Notes under the pieces: model-generated | Told to the model about the DNA's origin: nothing | The model's input: only the letters and a program-made list of their open reading frames with translations | The model's database searches: none | Made by a program: the position numbers and the translations under genes | Shown here: piece after piece, positions 8,620 to 16,582 of the stretch | Position numbering within the stretch: position 1 is the stretch's first letter | Layout of the letters: each line of letters starts with the position of its first letter | Assembly: GCF_003966145.1 (NCBI RefSeq) | Contig: NZ_RXNR01000029.1 | Span: 1 to 49,506 of the forward strand | Length of the DNA: 49,506 nt | From: Lysinibacillus telephonicus | GTDB lineage: Bacteria; Bacillota; Bacilli; Bacillales_A; Planococcaceae | Direction of reading: 5' to 3'

Positions 8620-10446
8620 CTAGTTCCTTTTTAAAAAAGGATATGATAATACTAAACCTAACAAATATAAAGCTACTAAAAAGTAGACGGGAAGTAAGTG
8701 TATAAAGGTTGTATATCCAATATATAGATGTGTTCCAATCCCAGCTATAAACGCAGGTAATGCACCTAAGCATAAGGTATTCCATATCCAACGTTCCCCT
8801 TTTCTAAACCCCCATAGGGAAAGCATCAGAACAAGCAAACCAACACTAACAAGGGCACTGCCGAATCCCGCACGATCATGTGCGATAACAGGAATCAAAT
8901 TATTGCTAATACGTTCTAACATTTGAGGTGTCATACATATAAAACTTAAGTCTGTAGACACAAAAACTTTGGAAACACCTATAGTGGAAATAACAATTCC
9001 GCCAATTAAAATGGAAAACCCAAGTATAATAAACATGAGCTGTCCATAAAGTCCAAGTTGCCACGTTCTGTCATTTTTTTCATGACTCGAATAGGGTGCA
9101 CCTATAACTTTTTTTCCTTCTATATAGCTTAAATAAAAAATCGGCAATAAGATAAGCCAAAATAGGCCGTGCAGCCAATCAAAGTAACCGAAGCCAATAA
9201 AAAGGAAAATACCAAGAAATCCTACAATTGCAGCTGTATGAAAAGCAATTTTTGACCAATGCAGTCCATTTTTTATACCGTGTCGTGCCAGCTGCATATA
9301 CAATATTCCCCCAGATATCATTGTTCCAGCTAACGCCATTCTATCATGTGACATAAAGGATAGGATGAGCGGATTTACTTGTAATATTTCATCTTTTGTC
9401 AGTCCAATAAATGATTCATCGTAGGGGAGGATAATACTTGTAAATGCAAAATATAAGGCAATAATCCCTCCGATTAAGATGGAGAGGCCGAACATAAATG
9501 ACCAAAGCCATTGTTGCTTTTTACTAGGTTGGACTTTTTCGAATAGTAGTCGTTCATGGATTCGTTTTGGCAACCCTGGCCCAGCTCTTACATAGCCATC
9601 TGTTAGCATTAATAAATCTGCACCTGCATGAACTAGCGAACAAGCTTCTTCTGGTGTTTCCACACCCCCAGAGGTTATAACTATTAACTCTGGGTGTAAA
9701 TTTTTTACCTGTTTCACCACTTTAACTAAAAGTTCATTTGCATTATCAACTTCACGCCAATAATTATCCTCAGTGTGATAAGGTGCATTTACTAATATAC
9801 CAGCAACATATGGCTGTTGTATTAATTTCCATAGTTCTTTATTGTAAATTTCATCCTCTGAAAATGAAGCATAAAATGGACGTCCAAAAGAAATTTCACT
9901 TTTATTTATGTATAGGTTAATTTGTTCACTTGTTCCGATAAAACCATCTACAAAAGGTGTTAAATGTTGCACAATTAGATTCCATTCATTTCTAGTCGCT
10001 TGTTCATCTATTTTTGCAAAAATAGGGATTTGCATATTAAGATTAGTTAATTTTTTTATTGCTAATTTAAGGGGAATTTTCTCTTGATGATTAGAAAATA
10101 GAATATGATCATTTTTCCGTCTTGGTTCTTCTTGCTCTCTAGGTTCGTTTATTACGATGGGCCCAATTTCTATAAATCCAAAGCCTAACTCTTGAAAGGC
10201 ATTAATACCTGACAAATTAGGGTCAATTTGACCACTTAACCCAATAGGAGAAGAAAATCTAGTATGATTAATTTCCTTATGTAAATCCCGGGAAGGTTTC
10301 ATATGCCCTAAAAATCCAATAAGACTTCGCCCACCCGGAATGGAAGCGATTGTACTCATAGATTTATGAATAAACTCTCGACCTGTTTTTGGATTTATAT
10401 TATCTAATAAAAATTTTTTTAATGGATGATAAGACCAGTCTGGCAT
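8620..10446 (-). CDS. dihydroorotate-dehydrogenase-like FMN barrel fused to a polytopic membrane domain
   Basis: 608 aa from ATG 10446, which has RBS GAAGGTG; the upstream ATG at 10518 has none, and the family characteristically begins MPDWSYHPL. Residues ~1-320 resemble a class-2 DHODH barrel: FLGHM, FSSPIGLSGQIDPN, GFGFIEIGPI, IPIFAKIDE, IVITSGGVETPEEA, AGADLLMLTDGYVRAGPGLPKRI. Residues ~330-605 hold about eight membrane helices arranged as two similar halves, each with an LSILIGGII helix and a SHDRMALAGT or AHDRAGFGSA element. The canonical DHODH substrate asparagines are not obvious, so pyrimidine synthesis is not assumed. The membrane half could pass electrons to quinone or just anchor the enzyme. 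No pyr genes are nearby. Confidence 0.75.
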   Translation of the reverse strand: MPDWSYHPLKKFLLDNINPKTGREFIHKSMSTIASIPGGRSLIGFLGHMKPSRDLHKEINHTRFSSPIGLSGQIDPNLSGINAFQELGFGFIEIGPIVINEPREQEEPRRKNDHILFSNHQEKIPLKLAIKKLTNLNMQIPIFAKIDEQATRNEWNLIVQHLTPFVDGFIGTSEQINLYINKSEISFGRPFYASFSEDEIYNKELWKLIQQPYVAGILVNAPYHTEDNYWREVDNANELLVKVVKQVKNLHPELIVITSGGVETPEEACSLVHAGADLLMLTDGYVRAGPGLPKRIHERLLFEKVQPSKKQQWLWSFMFGLSILIGGIIALYFAFTSIILPYDESFIGLTKDEILQVNPLILSFMSHDRMALAGTMISGGILYMQLARHGIKNGLHWSKIAFHTAAIVGFLGIFLFIGFGYFDWLHGLFWLILLPIFYLSYIEGKKVIGAPYSSHEKNDRTWQLGLYGQLMFIILGFSILIGGIVISTIGVSKVFVSTDLSFICMTPQMLERISNNLIPVIAHDRAGFGSALVSVGLLVLMLSLWGFRKGERWIWNTLCLGALPAFIAGIGTHLYIGYTTFIHLLPVYFLVALYLLGLVLSYPFLKRN

Positions 10447-10590
10447 AAACAACACCTTCTGAACTTTATTTAAGGCACTTTTAGTTTTGGCAAGTAACCT
10501 TTTGTCATATTTTAGCATGTATAGCTATAATTATAAATTGACCTTTTTATTCATAAAGAAACTGTTTAAAGGATAGATGATTTTTTAATA

Positions 10591-10617
10591 CCTCTTTAAA
10601 TTAGAAAGAGGATTTTT
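10591..10617 (+). terminator. small U-tailed hairpin between divergent genes
   Basis: CCTCTTT (10591-10597) and AAAGAGG (10605-10611) followed by ATTTTTA. No gene on this strand precedes it, so it may end a short RNA or be an attenuator for the BtuF-like gene. Confidence 0.35.
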
Positions 10618-10686
10618 ACAATCCTAAACAGAATTCATTTACTATAAAGAAATTACTGTATTCCAAGTAAAAATAGGGAGTAGTTT

Positions 10687-11505
10687 ATGAGAATAATATC
10701 TATTTGTCCAAGTAATACAGAATTAGCAGCTTATTTGAAGTTAACTTCTTCGCTAGTAGGGGTAGATAATTACTCAGATTGGCCGGAGGAAATTCGTTCA
10801 TTACCAAGATTAGGTCCTGATTTAAACATCGATATGGATAAAGTTGAAGCATTGCAGCCTGACTTGGTATTAGCATCCCTTTCTGTTCCAGGTATGGAAC
10901 GAAATATCGAAGAGTTAGAAAAACGTAAAATTCCATATGTCATAGTCCCTAATCCGAAAACATTAACAGAGGTAGGGGAGTGTTTATTATTTGTAGGGGA
11001 AGTTACAAATACTTCCGACAAAGCGCAGCAACTATTTGAAAAATACATCTCTATACTTGAAAACTATGAACGATTAAGTAAACAAGTACAAACACCAAAA
11101 ACTCTTTATTGGGAATGGTGGGCTAAACCTATTTTTACACCAGGAGAAGAAAATTGGTTAACAGAAATAAGTAAACTTGCAGGCGGAAGAAATGTATTTG
11201 AAGATATCCCCCAAGCTAGTATTAAAACCAATTGGGAAGAGATTAGAAAAAGAAATCCCGATGTTATTTGCGTAATTTGGGTGGGGGTACAGAAAGAAAA
11301 AGTAAATCCAAAGGTCATAATGAAACGAGCTGACGTACATCAGATGGATGCGATTAAAAACAAGCAACTATACATATTAGAGGAGCCACTTTTTTGTAGA
11401 CCTTCACCTAGACTACTTTTAGGTTTAAATAAGATTGCAAGTATTCTACATCCTCACATATACCCGCCATTTAACGAACATATAGACTGTCTATTGGATA
11501 GTTAA
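10687..11505 (+). CDS. cobalamin/siderophore-binding-like protein (BtuF family) without signal peptide
   Basis: 272 aa, class III periplasmic-binding fold: RIISICPSNTELAAYL, VGVDNYSDWPEEI, LPRLGPDLNIDMDKVEALQPDLVLAS, then EWWAKPIFTPGEENWLTEISKLAGGRNVFED and NPDVICVIWVG. The start (GGGAG RBS) leaves no signal peptide or lipobox. Such cytoplasmic BtuF-like proteins are common as stand-alone genes in Bacillales and are annotated as cobalamin-binding; their ligand is not established. No ABC permease or ATPase is adjacent. A terminator follows at 11515. Confidence 0.75.
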   Translation: MRIISICPSNTELAAYLKLTSSLVGVDNYSDWPEEIRSLPRLGPDLNIDMDKVEALQPDLVLASLSVPGMERNIEELEKRKIPYVIVPNPKTLTEVGECLLFVGEVTNTSDKAQQLFEKYISILENYERLSKQVQTPKTLYWEWWAKPIFTPGEENWLTEISKLAGGRNVFEDIPQASIKTNWEEIRKRNPDVICVIWVGVQKEKVNPKVIMKRADVHQMDAIKNKQLYILEEPLFCRPSPRLLLGLNKIASILHPHIYPPFNEHIDCLLDS

Positions 11506-11514
11506 TTTGTTAAA

Positions 11515-11546
11515 GCGTTTCTACTAATAAGTAGAGGCGTTTTTTC
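11515..11546 (+). terminator. terminator after the BtuF-like gene
   Basis: GCGTTTCTAC (11515-11524) pairs with GTAGAGGCGT (11531-11540) through a 6-base loop, then TTTTTT. Confidence 0.85.
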
Positions 11547-11650
11547 TATCGAAATGTCTCTAGATAGAATAATGAGAATCCCGACATACTCGATAATTAT
11601 TCCAACTACAATAGACTATAAAATATGGCACTGAAAGAAGGGCTTTAATC

Positions 11651-12553
11651 ATGGAATTAATTTTAGTCATCTTGCCTGCATTCCTAATATTTGGAACAGG
11701 TTATATTGGACAAAAAATATTTAATTTAGATGTAAAATCAATCTCAACAATGTCACTTTATTTAATGATTCCTTTTTTAACATTTGATACATTTTATACG
11801 AATGAATTGAGCATCGAATATTTATATATCTTTTTATTCAACCTTATACTTGTCACTGTGCTAATTTCGATTACTATTGTCGCTGGAAAAATTATTAAAA
11901 TTGATAAATCCCTTATATCAGCTATGCTATTAGGAACTGTTTTTCCTAACAGCGGTAATTATGGGGCTCCTGTAGCATTATTTGCATTTGGAGCTGCTGC
12001 TTTCGATTATGCAGTAGTCATTATGGTGATTCACGGACTATTTATTAATTCAGTCGGTATTTTTATCGCATCATATGGTAGTGAAAAATCAACGACGATA
12101 AAGGAAGCACTCAAGAATGTAATAAAAATGCCAATTTTATACGGAGTGATTATTGGTATTTTATTCCAACTTTTACATATTGAACTGCCATCTACAATTG
12201 TTGATGGCATCGGTTTATTAGGGTCAGCAGCAATCCCAACTGTTATGTTAATTTTAGGTATGCAGTTAGCACAAATTAAACCTCAAAAATTTGATCTAAA
12301 AATTATTAACATAGTTACAGTGATAAGAATGGTAATTTCTCCTTTAGTTGCTGTTTTAATAGTGAGCTTTATGCCTTTAAATGATACGCTTAAAAATGTC
12401 ATTATTTTATTAGCAGCAATGCCAATTGCGGCAAATACGACTATATTAGCTATTAGATTTGACACAAGATCCAACTTAGTTTCTTTCATGACATTAGTAA
12501 CGACACTCACTAGTTTGGTGACCATTCCGATCATACTTCATTTTTTAGGATAA
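11651..12553 (+). CDS. AEC-family (auxin efflux carrier-like) transporter
   Basis: 300 aa, about ten membrane helices in two inverted five-helix halves separated by a short loop (YGSEKSTTIKEAL). Family features are the opening ILPAFLIFGTGYIGQK, the broken-helix segment GTVFPNSGNYGAPVALFAFG and the C-terminal AAMPIAANTTILAIRF. Bacterial members move organic acids such as malate or malonate, or act as efflux proteins. The RBS GAAGGG fits ATG 11651. It has no operon partner. Confidence 0.85.
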   Translation: MELILVILPAFLIFGTGYIGQKIFNLDVKSISTMSLYLMIPFLTFDTFYTNELSIEYLYIFLFNLILVTVLISITIVAGKIIKIDKSLISAMLLGTVFPNSGNYGAPVALFAFGAAAFDYAVVIMVIHGLFINSVGIFIASYGSEKSTTIKEALKNVIKMPILYGVIIGILFQLLHIELPSTIVDGIGLLGSAAIPTVMLILGMQLAQIKPQKFDLKIINIVTVIRMVISPLVAVLIVSFMPLNDTLKNVIILLAAMPIAANTTILAIRFDTRSNLVSFMTLVTTLTSLVTIPIILHFLG

Positions 12554-12661
12554 TTAGTTGGGGAAGGGTTTCAAATTGCATAACAGAGCTTATCATGGGT
12601 GTTTTTTGACCAGTATTATCATACTCCTACAATCTAATTTCTTTGTCGAATCGAAACAACA

Positions 12662-12697
12662 AAAAGCCTCTCATCATTAAAATTATGAGAGGCTTTT
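12662..12697. terminator. bidirectional terminator
   Basis: AAAAGCCTCTCAT (12662-12674) and ATGAGAGGCTTTT (12685-12697) form a perfect 13-bp stem with A/T tails on both sides. It sits between the convergent AEC and methyltransferase genes. Confidence 0.9.
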
Positions 12698-12706
12698 GTT
12701 ATCGAA

Positions 12707-13621
12707 TTATTTCTTTACAGCATGGATAAAATGAATTGTCTCGAATGCAGACAAATAATCGGTTCTATTTCTAAAGAAAAGTTCGTTTATCATAGTTGGG
12801 GATAAATGTTCATAAATAAGTAAACCGGACTTTTCCAACATATTCTCCATTTCATCGTAAGTGAAACAGGACTTCATTGTTTCTCCACTTGCTGAAGCCA
12901 TTTTTACCATATTTTCAACTCTATTAGAAAATCCTATTTCCTCAAAAAGTTTTTCGTCAGCATAATCAAAAACAATCGAACTGCCAGATGGGACGTTAGC
13001 GAATAAATCATTGATCAAGCTCGCATTCTCCTCTGCAGTTAAATAATATGAAACACCTAAAAGACTAAAGAAAGTTTTTTTGTTATCAAACCCTTCATCT
13101 AATAAATCCTGATGGCAAAACTTAGTAGTAAAGTCCATAGTAATAAAATGAAGATTATTTGGGAGGTCAAATTTAGCGTCATCTATTCTTTTCTTTTTAA
13201 AATCTTGTGTAGCCGGATAATCAATTTCAAATATCTCTAAACTGTTTTTCAATTCTGGATGTCTAAAAGCAAATGTATCTAATCCAGCCCCAAGTATGAC
13301 ATATTGTTCTACCCCTAGCATAACTTCATTAAGCAACACTTTTTCGCAATAGGCAGAGCGGGCTAAAGGTGTTGGGGAAAGCTGTACTTGTGTAATCCAT
13401 TTTAAAATTTCTCCTGGATTATTTTTAAAACTTTGTCCAATATCTTTATTGAAAAACTGTATTCCGTTAATCATATTATTGCTTATAGCTGAAAACTCTT
13501 CTTCAGTAATTAAATCTTTTATAATAAAATCATCAAAAATTTTTGGTGTGTCATATATACTGTGATATGCTCGACCAAAAGCCGAGACTAAGGAAGTTAA
13601 ACTAGACTCATTTTGTTTCAT
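12707..13621 (-). CDS. class I SAM-dependent methyltransferase, leucine carboxyl methyltransferase-like family
   Basis: 304 aa. SAM-binding motif I is VILGAGLDTFAFRHPE, followed by the acidic strand-2 end EIFEIDYPATQDFKKKRI and LHFITMDFT. LGVSYYLTAEE and GSSIVFDYAD are the later strands. The pattern is that of the LCM/TIGR00027 family, many of whose members act on carboxyl or hydroxyl groups of secondary metabolites; the substrate here is unknown. RBS AGGAGG precedes ATG. Just upstream, within the probable leader, is a 38-bp near-perfect palindrome (13643-13680). Confidence 0.8.
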   Translation of the reverse strand: MKQNESSLTSLVSAFGRAYHSIYDTPKIFDDFIIKDLITEEEFSAISNNMINGIQFFNKDIGQSFKNNPGEILKWITQVQLSPTPLARSAYCEKVLLNEVMLGVEQYVILGAGLDTFAFRHPELKNSLEIFEIDYPATQDFKKKRIDDAKFDLPNNLHFITMDFTTKFCHQDLLDEGFDNKKTFFSLLGVSYYLTAEENASLINDLFANVPSGSSIVFDYADEKLFEEIGFSNRVENMVKMASASGETMKSCFTYDEMENMLEKSGLLIYEHLSPTMINELFFRNRTDYLSAFETIHFIHAVKK

Positions 13622-13642
13622 TTAAATTTCCTCCTATAAAAA

Positions 13643-13680
13643 TATAATAAGATTCCCCTGGCCAGGAGAATCTTATTATA
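13643..13680. promoter_or_regulatory. 38-bp palindrome in the methyltransferase leader
   Basis: TATAATAAGATTC-C-CCTGG is mirrored by CCAGG-A-GAATCTTATTATA, with a single mismatched pair. It ends 22 bases before the methyltransferase start, and on the minus strand is followed by TATTTTTA just before the RBS. It could be an operator, or an RNA hairpin acting as attenuator. Confidence 0.6.
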
Positions 13681-13825
13681 CATAAAGAGAAAATAATTGT
13701 AAATTATAGCATAAATAGATTTTTTTGTCAAGAAAACAATCTATTAAATGAGGTTTTTTACAATTTCAAGTAAGGAGGAGTTTTCGACTAACAACATGGA
13801 ATTCCTTCATTTTGTAATGAACAAA

Positions 13826-13957
13826 TTGACATAGGTACATATGTTTGGTACCATGTGATTAACTTTGATTCTCACATTTAATCATTTACTGAAAGCATTG
13901 ATTGATAGCTTTCTTCATTTATTATCCTTTCAGCTTAATGCTGTTAGGATTTTTTTC
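13826..13957 (+). ncRNA. candidate small structured RNA or leader with own promoter and terminator
   Basis: TTGACA (13826-13831), a 17-base spacer and TACCAT (13849-13854) form a sigma-A-like promoter. The presumed ~95-nt transcript then contains GAAAGC (13891-13896)/GCTTTC (13908-13913), and ATCCTTTCAGC (13924-13934) pairing around a 2x2 internal loop with GCTGTTAGGAT, followed by seven T. ATGTGA (13853-13858)/TCACAT (13872-13877) overlaps the start. No ORF is present. It could be a free sRNA or a topB attenuator. Confidence 0.4.
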
Positions 13958-14015
13958 TGTAAAGATAAATATAGTCTAAATAATTAAGGTAAAACCTAGT
14001 AGGGGGTGTCTTCCT

Positions 14016-16085
14016 ATGAAAAAAGCTCTGCTAATTGCAGAAAAACCGTCTCTTATGCGTGATATTCAAAAAGTATATAAAACAATGAAATTGCCTTATG
14101 AAATTCATTTTGCATCTTTTGTCGGGCATGTTGTTGAATTAAAAGAGCCTCATGAGTATAAGGCAGAATGGAAAAAATGGGATTTAAATATTTTACCAAT
14201 GATTCCTGAACGGTATGAATTTCGAGTGAAAAAGTCTGCCTATAAAGTTTATAAAGAAATTGAACAGCAATTAAAAGCGAATCAGTATGAATTCATCATC
14301 AATGCATGTGATGCTGGTATGGAAGGAGAAAATATATTTTACTCTTTTTATAAACGTGTAGGTTGCAAACTTCCTGTAAAACGTTTTTGGACATCTCAAA
14401 CGACAGACAGTGCAATTCGCGATGCACTTTCTAATTTAATAGATGAGAATGACTTGTTAATTCGAAATTTACGAAATGCTGCTATGTATCGCTCAGTTTT
14501 TGACTGGCTCATTGGGTTGAATCTTACAAGGGCTGCAACAGTTAAAGGTGGAAGAATTATTAAAATTGGTCGTGTGATGACTCCGACTTTAGCAATTGTT
14601 GTAAAAAGAGAACTGGAAATCCAACAATTTAAACCTGAACCTTATTTTCAATTTGAAATTGATCTTGGACACTTTAAAGCACTTTGGTTCGATTTAAAAA
14701 CAAATGACAATAAAATAAAGACACTTCAAATTGCACAACAAATTCAGTCACAGATTGGAAATACAGCTATTGTACATGATGTAAAAACAGAACGAAAAAT
14801 AATGCACGCACCATCACTTCACTCATTATTGGAGCTTCAAAAGGAAGCGAATAAATTCTTTGGTTTTACATCATCTGAAACATTAAAAATTGCTCAAAGT
14901 TTATATGAAAAGAAGCTGATAACTTATCCTAGGACTGAATCTAAGCATTTACCTACAAGCCTTGCAAAAAATATTGATGCAAATATACAGTCACTTGGAA
15001 CATTGTCAGAGTACCAAGATGTTGTTCAAAATATTCTCAACAATAAAAAACAAATAGCAAACGTTATACATTCAAAAAAATATGTAGACGATAAAAAATT
15101 AACTGATCACCATGCTATTACTATTACAGAAGTTCCTCTTGGAAACAAAAAGCTGTCGCCAGGAGAATTTAAAATATACCACCTTATTGCTAGAAGGCTT
15201 TTATCAATCTTTATGCCGCCTTATGTTATAGATAAAACTGCAGTAGTCTTGAAAGCAGCTAGTCATTTCTTTAAAGCAAATGGTCATGTTGTTGCTGATA
15301 AAGGCTATACAGTTCTATATGAATTATTTAAAAAGAAACAGGAGCAGCCACTTCCTCCTCTTCAAGTAAATATGGAATTACCGATACATACAACTCAAGT
15401 GCTATCAAAAAAGACCGAGCCGCCCATTCGTTATACCGATAGTACATTGTTAGATGCGATGTTTCATGCAGGACGTTTTGTAGAAGACAAAGAGCTGCAA
15501 AGAATATTAAAAGATGCTGAAGGGATTGGCACTTCAGCAACTAGAGCGGAAATTATTGAAAAGCTTATTTCGATCGGTATGATAACGAGAGAAGGGAAGT
15601 CTTTTAAAGCTACTCAATTTGGTATAGATGTCATTATAAGTCTTAAAAACCATGATATCGTTTCACCTGTATTAACTGCGGTTTGGAGTAAAAAATTAAA
15701 GGATATTGTGGACGGGCATATAAGCTCCAGTCAATTTTATTCTGAGATGCTGCAATATGTAAAAGAGTCAACTGGTCGTTTTATTGCCTTAGATATGGAA
15801 GTAGCAGAAAAACAAGAGGTTATAGTAGGGAAATGTATAGTTTGCGGCCATGTAGTTGTGGAAGGTTTTAAAGGATATACTTGCTCCAATAAGGCATGTA
15901 AATTTTTTATCAGTAAATCCATTATGAAGGGGAAAATTACTACAACAGATGCAAAGAAGTTATTAAGTGGTAGAGAAACAAGAGAAATTCGCTTTACATG
16001 GAAAAGTGGAAAAAAGGGGAAAGCCAAATTAAAGCTTGTAGGTGAAAACATAGAATTTGTATTCTCTAATAAAAGCAAAACTTGA
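14016..16085 (+). CDS. topB: DNA topoisomerase III (type IA)
   Basis: 689 aa. Toprim domain: AEKPSLM with the catalytic Glu, and NACDAGMEGENIF, the DxGxEGE form usual in Gram-positive topoisomerase III. The catalytic tyrosine is Y304 in ITYPRTESKHLP; GIGTSATRAEIIEKLI follows. The C-terminus has a zinc-ribbon CxxC...CxxxxC (CIVCGHV...CSNKACKF) and the KSGKKGKAKL topo-III tail. The enzyme relaxes negatively supercoiled DNA and decatenates replication or recombination intermediates. The RBS AGGGGG is slightly distant. A methionine stands where the family usually has Arg in DAGREGE, worth noting but probably tolerated. It may be preceded by a structured leader or sRNA. Confidence 0.93.
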   Translation: MKKALLIAEKPSLMRDIQKVYKTMKLPYEIHFASFVGHVVELKEPHEYKAEWKKWDLNILPMIPERYEFRVKKSAYKVYKEIEQQLKANQYEFIINACDAGMEGENIFYSFYKRVGCKLPVKRFWTSQTTDSAIRDALSNLIDENDLLIRNLRNAAMYRSVFDWLIGLNLTRAATVKGGRIIKIGRVMTPTLAIVVKRELEIQQFKPEPYFQFEIDLGHFKALWFDLKTNDNKIKTLQIAQQIQSQIGNTAIVHDVKTERKIMHAPSLHSLLELQKEANKFFGFTSSETLKIAQSLYEKKLITYPRTESKHLPTSLAKNIDANIQSLGTLSEYQDVVQNILNNKKQIANVIHSKKYVDDKKLTDHHAITITEVPLGNKKLSPGEFKIYHLIARRLLSIFMPPYVIDKTAVVLKAASHFFKANGHVVADKGYTVLYELFKKKQEQPLPPLQVNMELPIHTTQVLSKKTEPPIRYTDSTLLDAMFHAGRFVEDKELQRILKDAEGIGTSATRAEIIEKLISIGMITREGKSFKATQFGIDVIISLKNHDIVSPVLTAVWSKKLKDIVDGHISSSQFYSEMLQYVKESTGRFIALDMEVAEKQEVIVGKCIVCGHVVVEGFKGYTCSNKACKFFISKSIMKGKITTTDAKKLLSGRETREIRFTWKSGKKGKAKLKLVGENIEFVFSNKSKT

Positions 16086-16124
16086 AGCAACTATGCTACT
16101 GCCTTTCTTTATAATTAAATAGTG

Positions 16125-16133
16125 CATATATTA
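16125..16133 (+). promoter_or_regulatory. possible sigma-K/E type -10 (CATATATTA)
   Basis: Matches the mother-cell sigma-K -10 pattern CATAnnnTA, 38 bases before the start of the His/Cys-rich gene. No convincing -35 is visible. It is considered because mnx genes of Bacillus SG-1 are known to be expressed in the mother cell during sporulation. Confidence 0.25.
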
Positions 16134-16170
16134 GCTGTAATCTATCTAAAATGATGAGGGGAGGCTACTT

Positions 16171-16494
16171 ATGTATAGTGAAGATAGAAACAAACGACAT
16201 AATAACCGTCCATGTAATTGTCAAAGGCATCATCATCATGTCTCTTGCTGTGATTGTAGTAACTTTTTTGATTTGAATGTTGCAGGATTAACAAATAATT
16301 TGAATGCAAAATTATTAAAAAATCGATGTCGTTATATGGAGATAACAACATCGGGTGGATATGAATTAATAGGTAGAACCGACAATGTTGGAATCGATTA
16401 TGTTGATATAAAAAGTTTAAATGGCACAGTCGTAACGGTTTTGAAGGACAAAATTGATCATATAAAATGGTTAAAGACTGAATATCATTATTAA
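16171..16494 (+). CDS. His/Cys-rich small protein, probable spore/Mnx-associated
   Basis: 107 aa, RBS GAGGGGAGG. Residues ~15-31 form a metal-binding-looking cluster (CNCQRHHHHVSCCDC). The C-terminal ~60 residues (CRYMEITTSGGYELIGRTDNVGIDYVDIKSLNGTVVTV... IDHI) have the strand-turn pattern of a small Sm/SH3-like beta barrel, also seen in the neighbours at 18431, 19244, 19572 and 23694. It is the first gene of the presumed Mnx region, just before the copper protein. Function unknown; coat or exosporium metal handling is a guess from context. Confidence 0.6.
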   Translation: MYSEDRNKRHNNRPCNCQRHHHHVSCCDCSNFFDLNVAGLTNNLNAKLLKNRCRYMEITTSGGYELIGRTDNVGIDYVDIKSLNGTVVTVLKDKIDHIKWLKTEYHY

Positions 16495-16582
16495 CCATTT
16501 TTTAAGTTTTTTATTAAACACTATCCAATTTTATAAGCAATGAATAAGCTAAATAGTAACGAATAGGGAAAGGAGTATTAAA

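Noticed and set aside
10687-11505. BtuF-like protein as part of a vitamin B12 or siderophore ABC importer
   Set aside because: No signal peptide, lipobox, permease or ATPase gene; a cytoplasmic role is more likely.
14326-14342. Topoisomerase III toprim motif has Gly in place of the second Asp of DxD
   Set aside because: The DxGxEGE form is usual for Gram-positive topoisomerase III, so it is not a lost active site; only the Met in place of Arg is unusual.
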